Positions 1 through 8,388 are shown, counted from the first letter of the stretch. The stretch: 64,000 nt of DNA from Geomonas ferrireducens (GCF_004917065.1 NZ_SSYA01000002.1:1155897-1219896); one strand, 5' to 3'. Program-made: numbers and translations. The notes: generated from the letters alone by a model not told the origin.

Positions 1-297
1 CCGGTTCTGGTAACTGCGTATAATCCCTCATATCCAGGTATGGGTCGTGCTGCATTTGAAATGAATTCCACTTATAAAACTCCTTAGTTATTGATTCTAG
101 CTCAATGCTAGTACCTGTTATTAACCAAGGAGTGTGCTTTACATGAAAAGTTTCCCGCTAAGCCCGTATTGCGACCGCTCCGCCTCTCCCTCGGCCAACC
201 TGCGCCCCGCCGAGGAAAACACTTGAAACTGGTTATTTTTCTGATACTTAGCGCGAATCCTTCCAAGTTATAGAGAGATACCCCCGATGATCTCCGG
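1..297. other. Element interior, no confident gene
   Basis: This is A+T-rich sequence left of the palm-motif gene and contains no long reading frame. A short G+C-rich patch at about 155-215 stands out against it and coincides with the possible 27-codon reading frame described separately. I searched it for a copy of the tRNA-Arg 3' end that would mark the left attachment site and found none, so the element continues beyond the window. Confidence 0.5.
143..226 (+). CDS. Possible 27-residue small protein or leader peptide
   Basis: An ATG at 143 follows a good ribosome binding site (AAGGAG at 127-132, 10-nt spacing) and opens a 27-codon frame that ends in TGA. The product would be rich in Pro, Ser and Ala and contains one Cys. 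A weak promoter-like pair, TTGATT at 91-96 and TGTTAT at 116-121, lies upstream, but its 19-nt spacer is long. No family is recognised. It could equally be chance, because the frame is short and only the binding site argues for it. Confidence 0.25.
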   Translation: MKSFPLSPYCDRSASPSANLRPAEENT

Positions 298-2064
298 TCA
301 CAACATGTTGCTCCCTCTATCCTCTATAGATGTCAATCTAATGTTCTCCTTTTTTACCTTTATAATAAGAGTACTAATACACGATTCTTCCATTCGAACT
401 AACTCTAGTTTAATGTTCGGTAGAAACTTACATCTGTTTATTATTCTGACATTGTGTCTACATTTACCACTACAAGTGTTACATCTCAATGTCCTTTTAA
501 TGTTAAGTGTTCTGGGTACAACATCTTTGATAGTAAGTTTATGTTTTGGCAATATCCTTGGCATGTATGCTCTCCTAGATTCCAACCATCCTTCAGGTAC
601 TATATAATTAAAACCTTTATCTAGAGAAGATAGCATCCTCCTCGCATGTGGGTACTTTAGAACTGGATCAACTCTTAAAGCAAGCAGTTCATTTACTGTC
701 TCATAAAAAAATTTTAACATCATATTAGTTACATCGTCGACATGTGAAGTCTGACATATCACCGAATCATGCACTGTCAGAACCGGTACTCCTTTACAGG
801 TAAAATGCTCAATCACCTTCTCCATGACACAGGAGTCATAATACTGAAGTTCACTGCCGAAGTTGTTTGCCACCAGGTGAGATATAGCCGGATGCTTGGC
901 TTTCAGGAGATCAAGCTTTGCCCAGATGGGTTCGTAATTAGTGATCTCGTACTTGCTAAGTTTTCTTTCCCTTCTTAGTTGGTCAAATACTCCTGAAGCC
1001 GCTAGTTCCGGAGTTACAGCATTGAAGGCCGTCAAGAGTATCAATTTGTTCAGATCACGGTCATCATTGGCATTCTCCAGGGCATACTGGCCAGGTTCAA
1101 GAGTGTAGGCGTCCTCCTCTTTATTGGCGTAATTCAGTCCGACCTTGGCATAAAGGAGGTGGATGTGCATTGCCGAGAAGTCAAGCTCCACAGTAGGCTC
1201 CCCTTGGATGGTGATGTATTTCCTGACAATGCTAGGGGCGCTGATCCACCAGGCCCCATAATAACGCCCTCCCTGTGCCATGCTTCCATTGTTGAATACC
1301 CTGTAGACGGATTTATTCGAAAGTCTGAGAACTATACGCTTTACACCAGGCAGATCCATGCCGGTCAACTGCTCTACCAATGCATCCCGGTCCTCTTCAG
1401 TGAGACACTCGATATCAACGTCTATCTGTGACCGTTCTAGAAGCCCATTGTACTGACGTACTTTCTTAGCCATCCTCTTGGTCGTGGTATTGATGGGAAC
1501 TTTCAGAGGAGGTTTTACTTCCCTCTTTTTCATTTTACCCTTGTACTCGTACTCTACCTCTTTGGGCTTTCCTCTGAGCACGAGGACATCATCCTCAACG
1601 AATGTTGAGATCATGACAGGGGTAAGGTTATGTTTGGCAAAGAGCATTGCAAGGCTTTGGGTAGGTCTCATTCTGCTGACATATGAATGAAAAGTATTAG
1701 ATTCTTCATCATAGAACTGACCTCCAGGACGGTTGTCTATATATCCGTTCGCGTATAGGTGCCCTATGCATCCAATTAAATAGTCAAATGATATATTGTG
1801 ATTTTTAATATAAATATGACCGATGCCTGTCCCGGTGTAGTCGGCCTTGTCTCTGCTGTATGCCAGGTATTGTTCGGGATCGCACAAGAACGACTGATAC
1901 AGGTCCAGCACCAGGGCCTTCATGTTGATCCGGTAGCCATCAACCTTCCGAGATGCGATCCCCTCCGTCAACTCTTTGACCAGAGCATCAACTTCATTTG
2001 CCCCGCTCCACCGGTTACAGTTGATCCACCTGTAATTATCAAACTCACTATATTCATCTTTCAT
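298..2064 (-). CDS. Uncharacterised protein with polymerase palm-like motifs
   Basis: This 588-residue protein has no function I can name. Three ordered motifs resemble the palm of single-subunit nucleic acid polymerases: VELDFSAMHIHLLYA (Asp about 295, motif A-like), R-x3-K followed by an aromatic and Asn (RDLNKLILLTAFNA, about 336-349, motif B-like), and VPVLTVHDSVI (His-Asp about 432, motif C-like). A stretch FNNGSMAQGGRYYG precedes motif A. The C-terminus holds a Cys cluster (CNTCSGKC, then a further Cys) that may bind zinc. I chose the ATG at 2064, which has GAGG six bases upstream, over an in-frame TTG at 2082 lying in the terminator T-tract of the upstream gene. It is the largest gene of the integrative element and is A+T-rich. 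A replication or primer-extension role is inference only. Confidence 0.6.
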   Translation of the reverse strand: MKDEYSEFDNYRWINCNRWSGANEVDALVKELTEGIASRKVDGYRINMKALVLDLYQSFLCDPEQYLAYSRDKADYTGTGIGHIYIKNHNISFDYLIGCIGHLYANGYIDNRPGGQFYDEESNTFHSYVSRMRPTQSLAMLFAKHNLTPVMISTFVEDDVLVLRGKPKEVEYEYKGKMKKREVKPPLKVPINTTTKRMAKKVRQYNGLLERSQIDVDIECLTEEDRDALVEQLTGMDLPGVKRIVLRLSNKSVYRVFNNGSMAQGGRYYGAWWISAPSIVRKYITIQGEPTVELDFSAMHIHLLYAKVGLNYANKEEDAYTLEPGQYALENANDDRDLNKLILLTAFNAVTPELAASGVFDQLRRERKLSKYEITNYEPIWAKLDLLKAKHPAISHLVANNFGSELQYYDSCVMEKVIEHFTCKGVPVLTVHDSVICQTSHVDDVTNMMLKFFYETVNELLALRVDPVLKYPHARRMLSSLDKGFNYIVPEGWLESRRAYMPRILPKHKLTIKDVVPRTLNIKRTLRCNTCSGKCRHNVRIINRCKFLPNIKLELVRMEESCISTLIIKVKKENIRLTSIEDRGSNML

Positions 2065-2080
2065 GATGCCCTCGATAAGC

Positions 2081-2105
2081 AAAAAGGGGAGACCGAAATC
2101 TCCCC
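2081..2105 (-). terminator. Rho-independent terminator
   Basis: A 7-bp stem (2086-2092 with 2099-2105, loop CCGAAA) is followed on the minus strand by five T residues at 2085-2081. It lies just after the stop of the small coiled-coil gene and just before the start of the palm-motif gene, so it probably limits read-through between them. Confidence 0.75.
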
Positions 2106-2141
2106 CTCTGGTTTAGCATGCCGTTGGTTGGTAACGGTCTA

Positions 2142-2372
2142 TCAACTAACAGTAGTGCCTGCCCCCTCCTTCTTAGCATCCTGCTCGGCCATCTTCGCTT
2201 GGATCTCTTCCTCGGACACCTTAACCCCTGCCTTTTTAGCCTTCTCTGCAAGAAGAGCCACCTTAATAGCAGCCTTACGAGCATGGAGCTGGGCTTTGCG
2301 TTCTTTCTCTTCCAGTTTCTTCAACCGCTCCAACTGTGCCTTAGTTACCTCTACCATTTCCTGATTACTCAT
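2142..2372 (-). CDS. Small charged coiled-coil protein
   Basis: This 76-residue protein is not recognised. It is rich in Lys, Glu and Ala, with a long predicted helix (about residues 10-45, e.g. KLEEKERKAQLHARKAA) that looks like a coiled coil, followed by KKAGVKVSEEEI. The ATG at 2372 is preferred because AAGGAG lies eight bases upstream; an upstream ATG at 2390 is also in frame. It has its own terminator downstream and another hairpin upstream, so it may be transcribed alone. It belongs to the A+T-rich integrative element. A role as a DNA-binding or scaffolding accessory is only a guess. Confidence 0.5.
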   Translation of the reverse strand: MSNQEMVEVTKAQLERLKKLEEKERKAQLHARKAAIKVALLAEKAKKAGVKVSEEEIQAKMAEQDAKKEGAGTTVS

Positions 2373-2448
2373 CCTTTTTTCTCCTTTCATTTCTTGTAGT
2401 GTTGTCAGCCGTGACCGACGCACCTTTCTAGCATGAAGCTCCAGAAAT

Positions 2449-2478
2449 AAAAAAACGCCTACTTCGAAAAGTAGGCGT
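2449..2478 (-). terminator. Rho-independent terminator
   Basis: An 8-bp perfect stem (2455-2462 with 2471-2478) is followed on the minus strand by a run of seven T residues. It sits 27 bases downstream of the 204-residue unknown gene and is its likely terminator. Confidence 0.85.
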
Positions 2479-2504
2479 CAATTAGCTGGCATGGTATATG
2501 CTGG

Positions 2505-3119
2505 TCAGAGTTTCCTCTTCCGCCCAGTTTTCACACTGCGGGGATCGACCTCACTAAGCCACCGTCGCAATGTCGTATCAGCGGGATAGCCCTTGCCTCC
2601 TCCATAGTGTTGGATTGCATGGTGGTATTGCATATCTTCGTTGTTCAGATTGGGATACTCATCCCAAAGGGTTTGCCCTATCCCCTGGCATACAGCTTTA
2701 TCTATTCTCTCTGCTTCTCTTTGAGTAAGCCTTTTTTCCTCTACATCCGCAACACCAATGAACTGTTTAAACTCATATGGTAATTGATAGCCCTTTTTGT
2801 AAACCCATTCCAAGAACTCCATGGGCTTAACCTGAGATTCTTCAGTATCTACTCCTGTTTCAATCCATATATCAGTCACTTCATCCCACCTTTCAACATC
2901 AGTAACCAGCATACCAAATATATGTTTAGCATCTTCATTTGCCATCTGAGCCTTCAATTTATCATGGAAGGACCTCATAATCTGCATATAGTCATCCGTG
3001 TCTTCCCATCCTTTCTTGATCTTCATATAATCAAAGAGCATGTAAATAGCAAATTCTGCATTCCAATACTTCTTAGTTAGCCAGTATTCATAGTAGGTCA
3101 ACTTCTCTGAGTCTGTCAT
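2505..3119 (-). CDS. Mobile-element-associated hypothetical protein
   Basis: This 204-residue acidic protein has no assigned function. The N-terminal half is rich in aromatic and charged residues. The C-terminal 75 residues contain a pattern I associate with uncharacterised proteobacterial proteins from accessory regions: an ICQ/VCQ-type helix, TLWDEYP, EDMQYHHAIQHYG and LRRWLSEVDPR, ending in a basic tail KTGRKRKL. The final block could be a nucleic acid-binding helix, but this is inference. The gene has a 26-base palindrome in its 5' leader (3135-3160) and a strong terminator after its stop. Confidence 0.6.
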   Translation of the reverse strand: MTDSEKLTYYEYWLTKKYWNAEFAIYMLFDYMKIKKGWEDTDDYMQIMRSFHDKLKAQMANEDAKHIFGMLVTDVERWDEVTDIWIETGVDTEESQVKPMEFLEWVYKKGYQLPYEFKQFIGVADVEEKRLTQREAERIDKAVCQGIGQTLWDEYPNLNNEDMQYHHAIQHYGGGKGYPADTTLRRWLSEVDPRSVKTGRKRKL

Positions 3120-3134
3120 TTACACCTCATTTTC

Positions 3135-3160
3135 CGCAATGGGATTCACAATCCCTTGCG
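3135..3160. promoter_or_regulatory. Palindrome in 5' leader of the 204-residue gene
   Basis: Two nested arms pair: CGCAA/TTGCG outside and GGGATT/AATCCC inside, around the loop CAC with one unpaired base. It lies 16 bases upstream of the start codon. It could be an operator, or an mRNA hairpin close to the ribosome binding site (GAGGTG). It has no T-run, so it is not a standard terminator. Confidence 0.5.
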
Positions 3161-3304
3161 CTATTTAAAATGTTTCAGTTATCTAAGCACTTACAACTGC
3201 AAACCTGAAAGTGTTGCACATTCTGCGGCAAAACGCTTAACATTTATCATACAATTCCCCTTGCAACAACAGATACTTGAGTCTTTAAGGCTCGGATCAC
3301 GAGA

Positions 3305-3333
3305 GATCGTTTTGTGCCTTTTACAAAATGATC
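3305..3333. repeat. Inverted repeat, 11-bp arms
   Basis: GATCGTTTTGT (3305-3315) pairs with ACAAAATGATC (3323-3333) with one G-T wobble and a 7-base loop. It lies in otherwise gene-free sequence between the integrase and the 204-residue gene. Function is unknown; candidates are a recombinase accessory site or a small RNA hairpin. Confidence 0.45.
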
Positions 3334-3730
3334 TTGAGTGACCGAAACGGTTTCTGTTCACCTGAGCACTTGGTTACTCATCCCGCAAAAGGTACCCTGG
3401 GGTCGGTTATATTTTACTTTCCGAAGCCCCATACCCCTCAACTCTCCTGGTACTATATTATGGATTTCATTTCCCAGTGGGAATTTGCTTTTCACACTAT
3501 CTGCTTCCCTGCTGGCAACACGATGACAGCACTCCTCCCTTACCACCAATGAAGTAAAAGCCACCACGCGGTAACTGGCAGACGTTCCCTGGGTTTGGTA
3601 CTACTGACAAGGCGCGGTAATTACCCGTTATATGGCTATGTACTCGTCAACCATTACCACCCTGCGAAGTTGACATTTATCCAAGACGTTCAATGCTTTA
3701 GTCACGTGAGCATCTTAGCCGTATTGAGCA

Positions 3731-5053
3731 TCACTTTTCCAAACACCTATACCCCTTCCAGGGTCTAATCTCGATGCCGTAATCTATGAGCTTCAGGGCT
3801 TCCAACAATACCTTCGGTTGATATCGTTTACCGTAGCGACTGCTAGTGATGCTCTTATGAGCATGACCAAGTATCTCAGCTATTACAGCTTCGGACACCC
3901 CCTTTTGCTTGAGCATATCGGCTACCGTATGACGCATACTGTGAAACACCCTCTTTGGGTCATCGGTTACATACTCCCTGTTAAACCTTTGGTACCATTT
4001 CCCGATGCTGTTGGTGTATCCGTGAAGGTCTATGTGAACGAGGTTCATCCACAACCTTGGGCATCCTGTGTCTCTCATGTTATCATAGTAGTCTATCAAG
4101 CCCAGTTCTACTAATTTGGGATGTATCGGTATCATCCTGACACTGGCTGCGTTCTTCAGGCGCTTGTCGCCCCCCTCATTAATGCTCCAACACCAGTGAC
4201 CATCTATGCTAACCACATCCTCAATATGGAGCTGACATATCTCGTTTAATCGCATACCAGAATAAAGACCGATCAGGGGGATCCAGTAACGTTCCGGTGT
4301 TTCTTTGTCTCTTGGCAGGTTGGTTATGATGTTCCTGATATCTTCGAGACTATAGACACTCCTCTCTTGGTCTGCCCTCAGTTTCTCTGACAGTTGCAAA
4401 CCAGTTCCTGGGTTGTTGGGTATCAACCCTAATTCGTGACAATACTTGAGAAGACTTCCTATCCTTGCCATGTGCTTGTTTACCGACTTGACGCTTATCC
4501 CAAGACCTTCGTTGGCGGCAACCACCTGCTTAACTGATTGCCCAGGGTTCCTCTTGTAGAAGTGCGGTGGCACACGTAACAGCGATGATCTTAGCTCGAT
4601 CAACACAAGCCGTGTAATGCTGGACACCTCAATATCACCAAGTATGTCAACGAGGAGCTTAAAGACACCTGCCACTTCGATCTTGGTCTTATCAGTCCAC
4701 CCGTTCTGCTTCTCTGCCGTATAGGTCTGTACCACATCACTAAGCAGCTTCCCATTACTGGAAGTCGCCGCCTTGTGTACTTTGGGCATTAGCTCTTGGA
4801 TGATCTGCTGTATCAGCTCCTCGCTCAGCATACCAAAACGCAACAAGGCATATCCTTGTAGTGCCTGTAGCTCTAGTCGGTTAGCTGCAAGCTTGGCTAT
4901 ACTGGGATCACTTGTTTTGAGGGATCGCTTTATTTCTGTGACAGGGAAGTAATGGGTAAGGTCTTTGGGGATATCTAAACGGAAGTAGTATATGCCATTG
5001 CGAATGTAGACATGCTCTCTGAATACAGAAAGCCCTTGCACAAAAGGTCTCAT
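3731..5053 (-). CDS. Tyrosine recombinase (phage-type integrase)
   Basis: This 440-residue site-specific recombinase would catalyse insertion and excision of the element at the adjacent tRNA-Arg. The N-terminus (HVYIRNGIYYFRLDIPKDL) matches the short beta-rich domain common in such integrases. The middle is a SAM-like core-binding domain. The C-terminal catalytic domain shows the expected residues: Arg in SGMRLNEICQL, the HSMRH box, GHA, and the nucleophile Tyr in SSRYGKRY. The frame continues upstream to a TTG at 5101, but the ATG at 5053 is a more likely start. The gene ends 611 bp from the next element gene and starts about 60-110 bp from the tRNA 3' end, the usual arrangement for a tRNA-targeted element. 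Confidence 0.9.
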   Translation of the reverse strand: MRPFVQGLSVFREHVYIRNGIYYFRLDIPKDLTHYFPVTEIKRSLKTSDPSIAKLAANRLELQALQGYALLRFGMLSEELIQQIIQELMPKVHKAATSSNGKLLSDVVQTYTAEKQNGWTDKTKIEVAGVFKLLVDILGDIEVSSITRLVLIELRSSLLRVPPHFYKRNPGQSVKQVVAANEGLGISVKSVNKHMARIGSLLKYCHELGLIPNNPGTGLQLSEKLRADQERSVYSLEDIRNIITNLPRDKETPERYWIPLIGLYSGMRLNEICQLHIEDVVSIDGHWCWSINEGGDKRLKNAASVRMIPIHPKLVELGLIDYYDNMRDTGCPRLWMNLVHIDLHGYTNSIGKWYQRFNREYVTDDPKRVFHSMRHTVADMLKQKGVSEAVIAEILGHAHKSITSSRYGKRYQPKVLLEALKLIDYGIEIRPWKGYRCLEK

Positions 5054-5114
5054 AAGAGGTCTCACTTCATGCAAGGGCTTATCTTTTACTAGTCTTATCA
5101 ACTAGTTATACATT

Positions 5115-5191
5115 TGGCGTCCCCGAGACGATTCGAACGTCCGACCCCTTCCTTAGGAGGGAAGTGCTCTATCCGGCTGAGCTACGGGGAC
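5115..5191 (-). tRNA. tRNA-Arg (anticodon CCU)
   Basis: A full 77-base cloverleaf can be drawn: 7-bp acceptor stem (GUCCCCG/CGGGGAC), D arm with GCUCAGCCGGAUAGAGC, anticodon arm CUUCC-CUCCUAA-GGAAG, T arm with GGACG-UUCGAAU-CGUCU, and an encoded CCA. The loop CUCCUAA places CCU at the anticodon. The 3' end borders the integrase gene, so this tRNA is the probable attachment site and its 3' part may be supplied by the element. Confidence 0.95.
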
Positions 5192-5204
5192 AAGTCAGAC
5201 GGAC

Positions 5205-5233
5205 TTTATACATCAGCACCATCCGTTTTGCAA
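5205..5233 (-). promoter_or_regulatory. Sigma-70-type promoter of tRNA-Arg
   Basis: On the minus strand, TTGCAA (5233-5228) and TATAAA (5210-5205) are separated by exactly 17 bases, placing transcription start a few bases before the tRNA 5' end at 5191. Both hexamers are close to consensus. Confidence 0.75.
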
Positions 5234-5242
5234 GATGTTTTG

Positions 5243-5758
5243 TTAAAACTTGAGCAGCGAGAAGACCTTACCTTCGGGCAGTTTCTTCCGACCTTCCAGG
5301 AACTCGAGCTCGGCCATGAAGCAGCACTCGACAAGCTCCACGCCCATATTGGTGATCATGTCGACGACGGCGGCCATGGTGCCGCCGGTGGCCAGAAGAT
5401 CGTCGGCGATCAGCACGCGGTCGCCTTTGTTGAAGGCGTCGGTGTGGATCTCGAGGGTGTCGGTGCCGTACTCGAGGTCGTAGGTCTTCTTGACGGTGGC
5501 GGAGGGAAGCTTGCCGGGCTTTCTAACGAGTACGATGCCGGCGCCCAGTTTGTATGCGAGGGCGGCACCGATGATGAAGCCGCGGGCCTCGACTCCGACT
5601 ACCTTGTCAATCTTCTGCCCGACATAGCGGTGCGACATGAGGTCTACCATGCGCTGGAACGACTTGGCGTCTCCTAAAAGCGTGGTGATGTCCTTGAAGA
5701 GGATCCCCTTCTTGGGGAAGTCCGGGATGTTCCTGATGATGCTTTTAAGATCTTCCAT
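5243..5758 (-). CDS. apt: Adenine phosphoribosyltransferase
   Basis: This 171-residue cytosolic enzyme converts adenine and PRPP to AMP in purine salvage. The sequence has the family hallmarks: the N-terminal [17 protein letters not shown], the EARGFIIG loop, and the PRPP-binding motif [14 protein letters not shown]. Length equals the usual size for Apt. The start MEDLKSI at 5758 fits the family; in-frame ATG codons upstream would add 9-12 residues. It begins 16 bases after rpoS stops, so it is probably co-transcribed at the end of surE-pcm-rpoS-apt. Confidence 0.95.
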   Translation of the reverse strand: MEDLKSIIRNIPDFPKKGILFKDITTLLGDAKSFQRMVDLMSHRYVGQKIDKVVGVEARGFIIGAALAYKLGAGIVLVRKPGKLPSATVKKTYDLEYGTDTLEIHTDAFNKGDRVLIADDLLATGGTMAAVVDMITNMGVELVECCFMAELEFLEGRKKLPEGKVFSLLKF

Positions 5759-5774
5759 GTCGAACGGCCGCTCC

Positions 5775-6761
5775 TTATTTTCCATTAGTAGCACTGCGCC
5801 CCATTATGTCGGTGGCTTCCACAATTTTTCTCAGTTTTTCGAGGGACTTCGCCTCGATCTGGCGGATCCTCTCGCGGGTCACGCCGAAGCTGCGCCCTAT
5901 CGTGTCCAGTGTCTGCGGGTCCTTGTCGTCCAGGCCGAAACGAAGGGTCAGGATCTTCTTCTCGGCGTCGGAAAGGGTCTCGAACCACTGGGATACCAGC
6001 TCGTACTTGTTCAGGTCCTCGAGCAGCACCGCGGGGGAGATGGTCGAGGTGTCCTCGATGGTGTCGATGAGGAAGTAGTCGTTGTTCTCCCCCATGGGAC
6101 GCTCGATCGAGTAGGTCTTCTTCAAAAGCACCATGAGGCGGCGCACGTAGGTGATGTTCACCTCGAGGGCATCGGCGACTTCCTTCACCGAGGGCTCGCG
6201 GTTCATCTTCTGCACCAGCTCGCGGGTCACCCTGAGCATCTTGTTGATGTCGTCGGAGACGTGCACGGGGAGGCGGATGGTGCGGGACTGGTTCACCAGG
6301 GCGCGCTCGATGGACTGCCTGATCCACCAGGTGGCGTAGGTGGAGAAGCGGCACTCCTTGGAGAGCTTGAATCGCTCCACCGCCTTGATGAGACCCATGT
6401 TCCCCTCTTCGATCAGGTCGAGGAAGGGAAGTCCGCGGTTTATGTAGCGCTTAGCTATCTTCACTACGAGGCGGAGGTTGGAGACGATCATCCGGTCGCG
6501 GGCGGCCTTGTCTCCAAGGTCTATGCGCGCCGCCAGTTCCTTCTCCTCATCGGCGGTGAGCAGCTTGGTCTTCTGGATCTCGCGCAGGTAGAGCTTGATG
6601 GCATCATCGAAATGCTCCACCTCGACGGCCTTGATCTCCTCTTCCTCTACCTCGGCCTCTTCGTCCGCCTCTTCCTCGACCCGTTCAAGTTCTACCGCGT
6701 CGGGGTCCTGCTCGCCGTCAAGAAAGAGAGGTTCCTTCTCCAACAGTTCGTCGTTGTCCAT
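5775..6761 (-). CDS. rpoS: RNA polymerase sigma factor RpoS
   Basis: This 328-residue group 2 sigma-70 factor directs stationary-phase and stress transcription. After an unusually acidic N-terminus ([14 protein letters not shown], about residues 30-45), region 1.2 ([11 protein letters not shown]), region 2 ([41 protein letters not shown]) and region 4 ([31 protein letters not shown]) are all present. The ATG at 6761 has AAGGAG six bases upstream and is preferred over an in-frame codon at 6779. It follows pcm by 45 bases. The surE-pcm-rpoS order resembles that of enterobacteria, but no nlpD-like gene lies between pcm and rpoS. Confidence 0.95.
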   Translation of the reverse strand: MDNDELLEKEPLFLDGEQDPDAVELERVEEEADEEAEVEEEEIKAVEVEHFDDAIKLYLREIQKTKLLTADEEKELAARIDLGDKAARDRMIVSNLRLVVKIAKRYINRGLPFLDLIEEGNMGLIKAVERFKLSKECRFSTYATWWIRQSIERALVNQSRTIRLPVHVSDDINKMLRVTRELVQKMNREPSVKEVADALEVNITYVRRLMVLLKKTYSIERPMGENNDYFLIDTIEDTSTISPAVLLEDLNKYELVSQWFETLSDAEKKILTLRFGLDDKDPQTLDTIGRSFGVTRERIRQIEAKSLEKLRKIVEATDIMGRSATNGK

Positions 6762-6806
6762 GCAAGACTCCTTTGGCAAGGTTTTAGGTGTGTGTGCAGG
6801 TCCTGC

Positions 6807-7454
6807 CTACGCTTCGTCGCTCCAGCCGTTTTTCCCGATCAGTCTTACGAATCTGCAGTCGTCCGCCTCTTCGCGCGTCACGCTGCCGTCCATCCCTTTT
6901 CTTACCACCAACAGTTTCTGGTCGACGCGGTCGCCGACCGGGATCACCAGGCGCCCGCCCGGTGCGAGTTGCTCGATGAGGCACTCCGGAAGAAACGGTG
7001 CGCCGGCGGTGACGAGGATGGCGTCGAACGGTGCTTCCTCGGGCCACCCTTCGGTGCCGTCGCCGATTTTCAGGTTCACGTTCAAAAGCCTCAGGCTGTC
7101 GAGGGCCTTGCGGGCCTTCAGCGCCAGGGGCCTGATCCTCTCTACGGTGCAGACGCGATCGGCGAGGGTCGCCAGCACGGCGGCCTGGTAGCCGGAGCCG
7201 GTGCCTAGTTCAAGCACCTTCTCGCGCCCGGTGAGCGCCAAAAGCTCGGTCATGCGCGCCACGATGTAGGGCTGCGATATGGTCTGCTTCTCTCCGATCG
7301 GGAGCGATCCATCGCTGTAGGCCTGGGCCGACATCGCCTCTTCGACGAAGATGTGCCTCGGCAACTCGAGCATGACGTTGATCACCCGCTGGTCCGTTAT
7401 GCCGCGTTTCACCAGCTCGGCGACCATCCTCTTGCGTGCTACAGCTGAATTCAT
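6807..7454 (-). CDS. pcm: Protein-L-isoaspartate O-methyltransferase
   Basis: This 215-residue SAM-dependent cytosolic enzyme methylates isoaspartyl residues to start repair of aged proteins. Visible motifs are the family signature around [18 protein letters not shown] (about 51-68), the SAM-binding motif [17 protein letters not shown], and [20 protein letters not shown]. Length is normal. It sits between surE and rpoS, consistent with a stationary-phase repair role. Confidence 0.95.
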   Translation of the reverse strand: MNSAVARKRMVAELVKRGITDQRVINVMLELPRHIFVEEAMSAQAYSDGSLPIGEKQTISQPYIVARMTELLALTGREKVLELGTGSGYQAAVLATLADRVCTVERIRPLALKARKALDSLRLLNVNLKIGDGTEGWPEEAPFDAILVTAGAPFLPECLIEQLAPGGRLVIPVGDRVDQKLLVVRKGMDGSVTREEADDCRFVRLIGKNGWSDEA

Positions 7455-7513
7455 TCCACCCCCGATCTTTAGCAGCGGGGAAATATAGCAAATGGCGTGC
7501 TAAAAGTCCAGCA

Positions 7514-8260
7514 TCACGGCAATTCCCACGCCTCCAGCTGGCCAATTGCGGCGTGATTGGTGAAGTCAATCTGTAGCGGCGAGACGGAAATGTGCCCGCG
7601 AGAAACGGCGTGATAATCGGTGCCGGGTACGTCCTGAAAGCTGAGATCAACGGTGCCGATCCAGTAGTAGTTCCTGCCGCGCGGATCAACCTTGTCCACG
7701 ATGGTCCCTTCGTAGCTCCGCCTACCCTGGCGGGTGACCAGCGCGGGGAGAAGCGCTTCGGCGGGGACATCGGGGACGTTGACGTTCAGGTAGGTATCAC
7801 GCGGCAGGCCGCGCTCGGCGACGGACTTGGCAAGGCGGGCGGCGAAGGAGGCTGCGGCGTCGTAGTTGTCGCCCGCGCCGCGCGTGACGAGGGAGACCGC
7901 GATGGCGGGGATCCCCATGAGGGTGGCTTCCAGTGCCGCGGCAACGGTGCCGGAATAGGTGACGTCGTCGCCTATGTTGGCACCGCGGTTGATGCCGGAG
8001 ATGACGAGGTCGGGCCTGAAGGAGAGGAGGTTGTGAATGCCCAGGTTGACGCAGTCGGTCGGCGTCCCTTCCACCGAGAAGATGTTGTCGGCGATGCGGG
8101 CGGCCCTTAAGGGATGGTGCAGCGTGAGCGCGTGCGAGACGGCGCTTTGTTCGCGGTCCGGGGCGACGACGACCACCTCGGCCACCTCCCCCATTCTTCT
8201 GGCAAGTGCGGCGAGCCCGGGGGCGTGGACGCCGTCGTCGTTGGTAAGCAGCACTTTCAC
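7514..8260 (-). CDS. surE: 5'/3'-nucleotidase SurE
   Basis: This 248-residue metal-dependent phosphatase acts on nucleoside 5'- and 3'-monophosphates. The N-terminus MKVLLTNDDGVHAPG carries the metal-binding Asp-Asp pair. Further conserved blocks are APDREQSAVSHALTLHHPLR, SVEGTPTDCVNLG and VISGINRGANIGDDVTYSGTVAAA. The start is the GTG at 8260 with AGAGGGA upstream. The open frame runs on to 8437 but that part is translated intergenic repeat (PPFAKGGQGG) and is not real. It is the first gene of surE-pcm-rpoS-apt. Confidence 0.95.
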   Translation of the reverse strand: MKVLLTNDDGVHAPGLAALARRMGEVAEVVVVAPDREQSAVSHALTLHHPLRAARIADNIFSVEGTPTDCVNLGIHNLLSFRPDLVISGINRGANIGDDVTYSGTVAAALEATLMGIPAIAVSLVTRGAGDNYDAAASFAARLAKSVAERGLPRDTYLNVNVPDVPAEALLPALVTRQGRRSYEGTIVDKVDPRGRNYYWIGTVDLSFQDVPGTDYHAVSRGHISVSPLQIDFTNHAAIGQLEAWELP

Positions 8261-8388
8261 GGTGGTTCCCTCTCTGGTCGTAATCCCCGGCACGCTGCAC
8301 ACCCATCCTGCATCGGCTGCCCGGGAGAAAACTTTAGTTCGCTCTAACGTGCAAGATTCATCCTGAAATCCTGGGCAGGGCGTCAAGG

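Larger units (their letters stand above)
3120..3730. other. 611-bp intergenic region of the integrative element
   Basis: No convincing gene is visible here; the open frames are short and lack ribosome binding sites. The region holds a palindrome at 3135-3160 next to the 204-residue gene and an 11-bp inverted repeat at 3305-3333. It lies downstream of the integrase, where excisionases or regulators are often found in such elements, but I see no helix-turn-helix reading frame. Confidence 0.6.

Noticed and set aside
91..121. Resemblance to a strong consensus promoter (TTGATT, CTAGCTCAATGCTAG)
   Set aside because: The spacer is 19 bases and the -10 TGTTAT is weak. The likeness to well-known synthetic promoters is probably chance.
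2065..2082. TTG start for the palm-motif gene at 2082
   Set aside because: The codon lies in the T-tract of the upstream terminator and lacks a binding site. The ATG at 2064 has GAGG in place.
5637..7208. Long plus-strand frame opposite rpoS and pcm (523 codons)
   Set aside because: It is an antisense shadow caused by high G+C content. It overlaps two clear genes and has low-complexity translation without a family.
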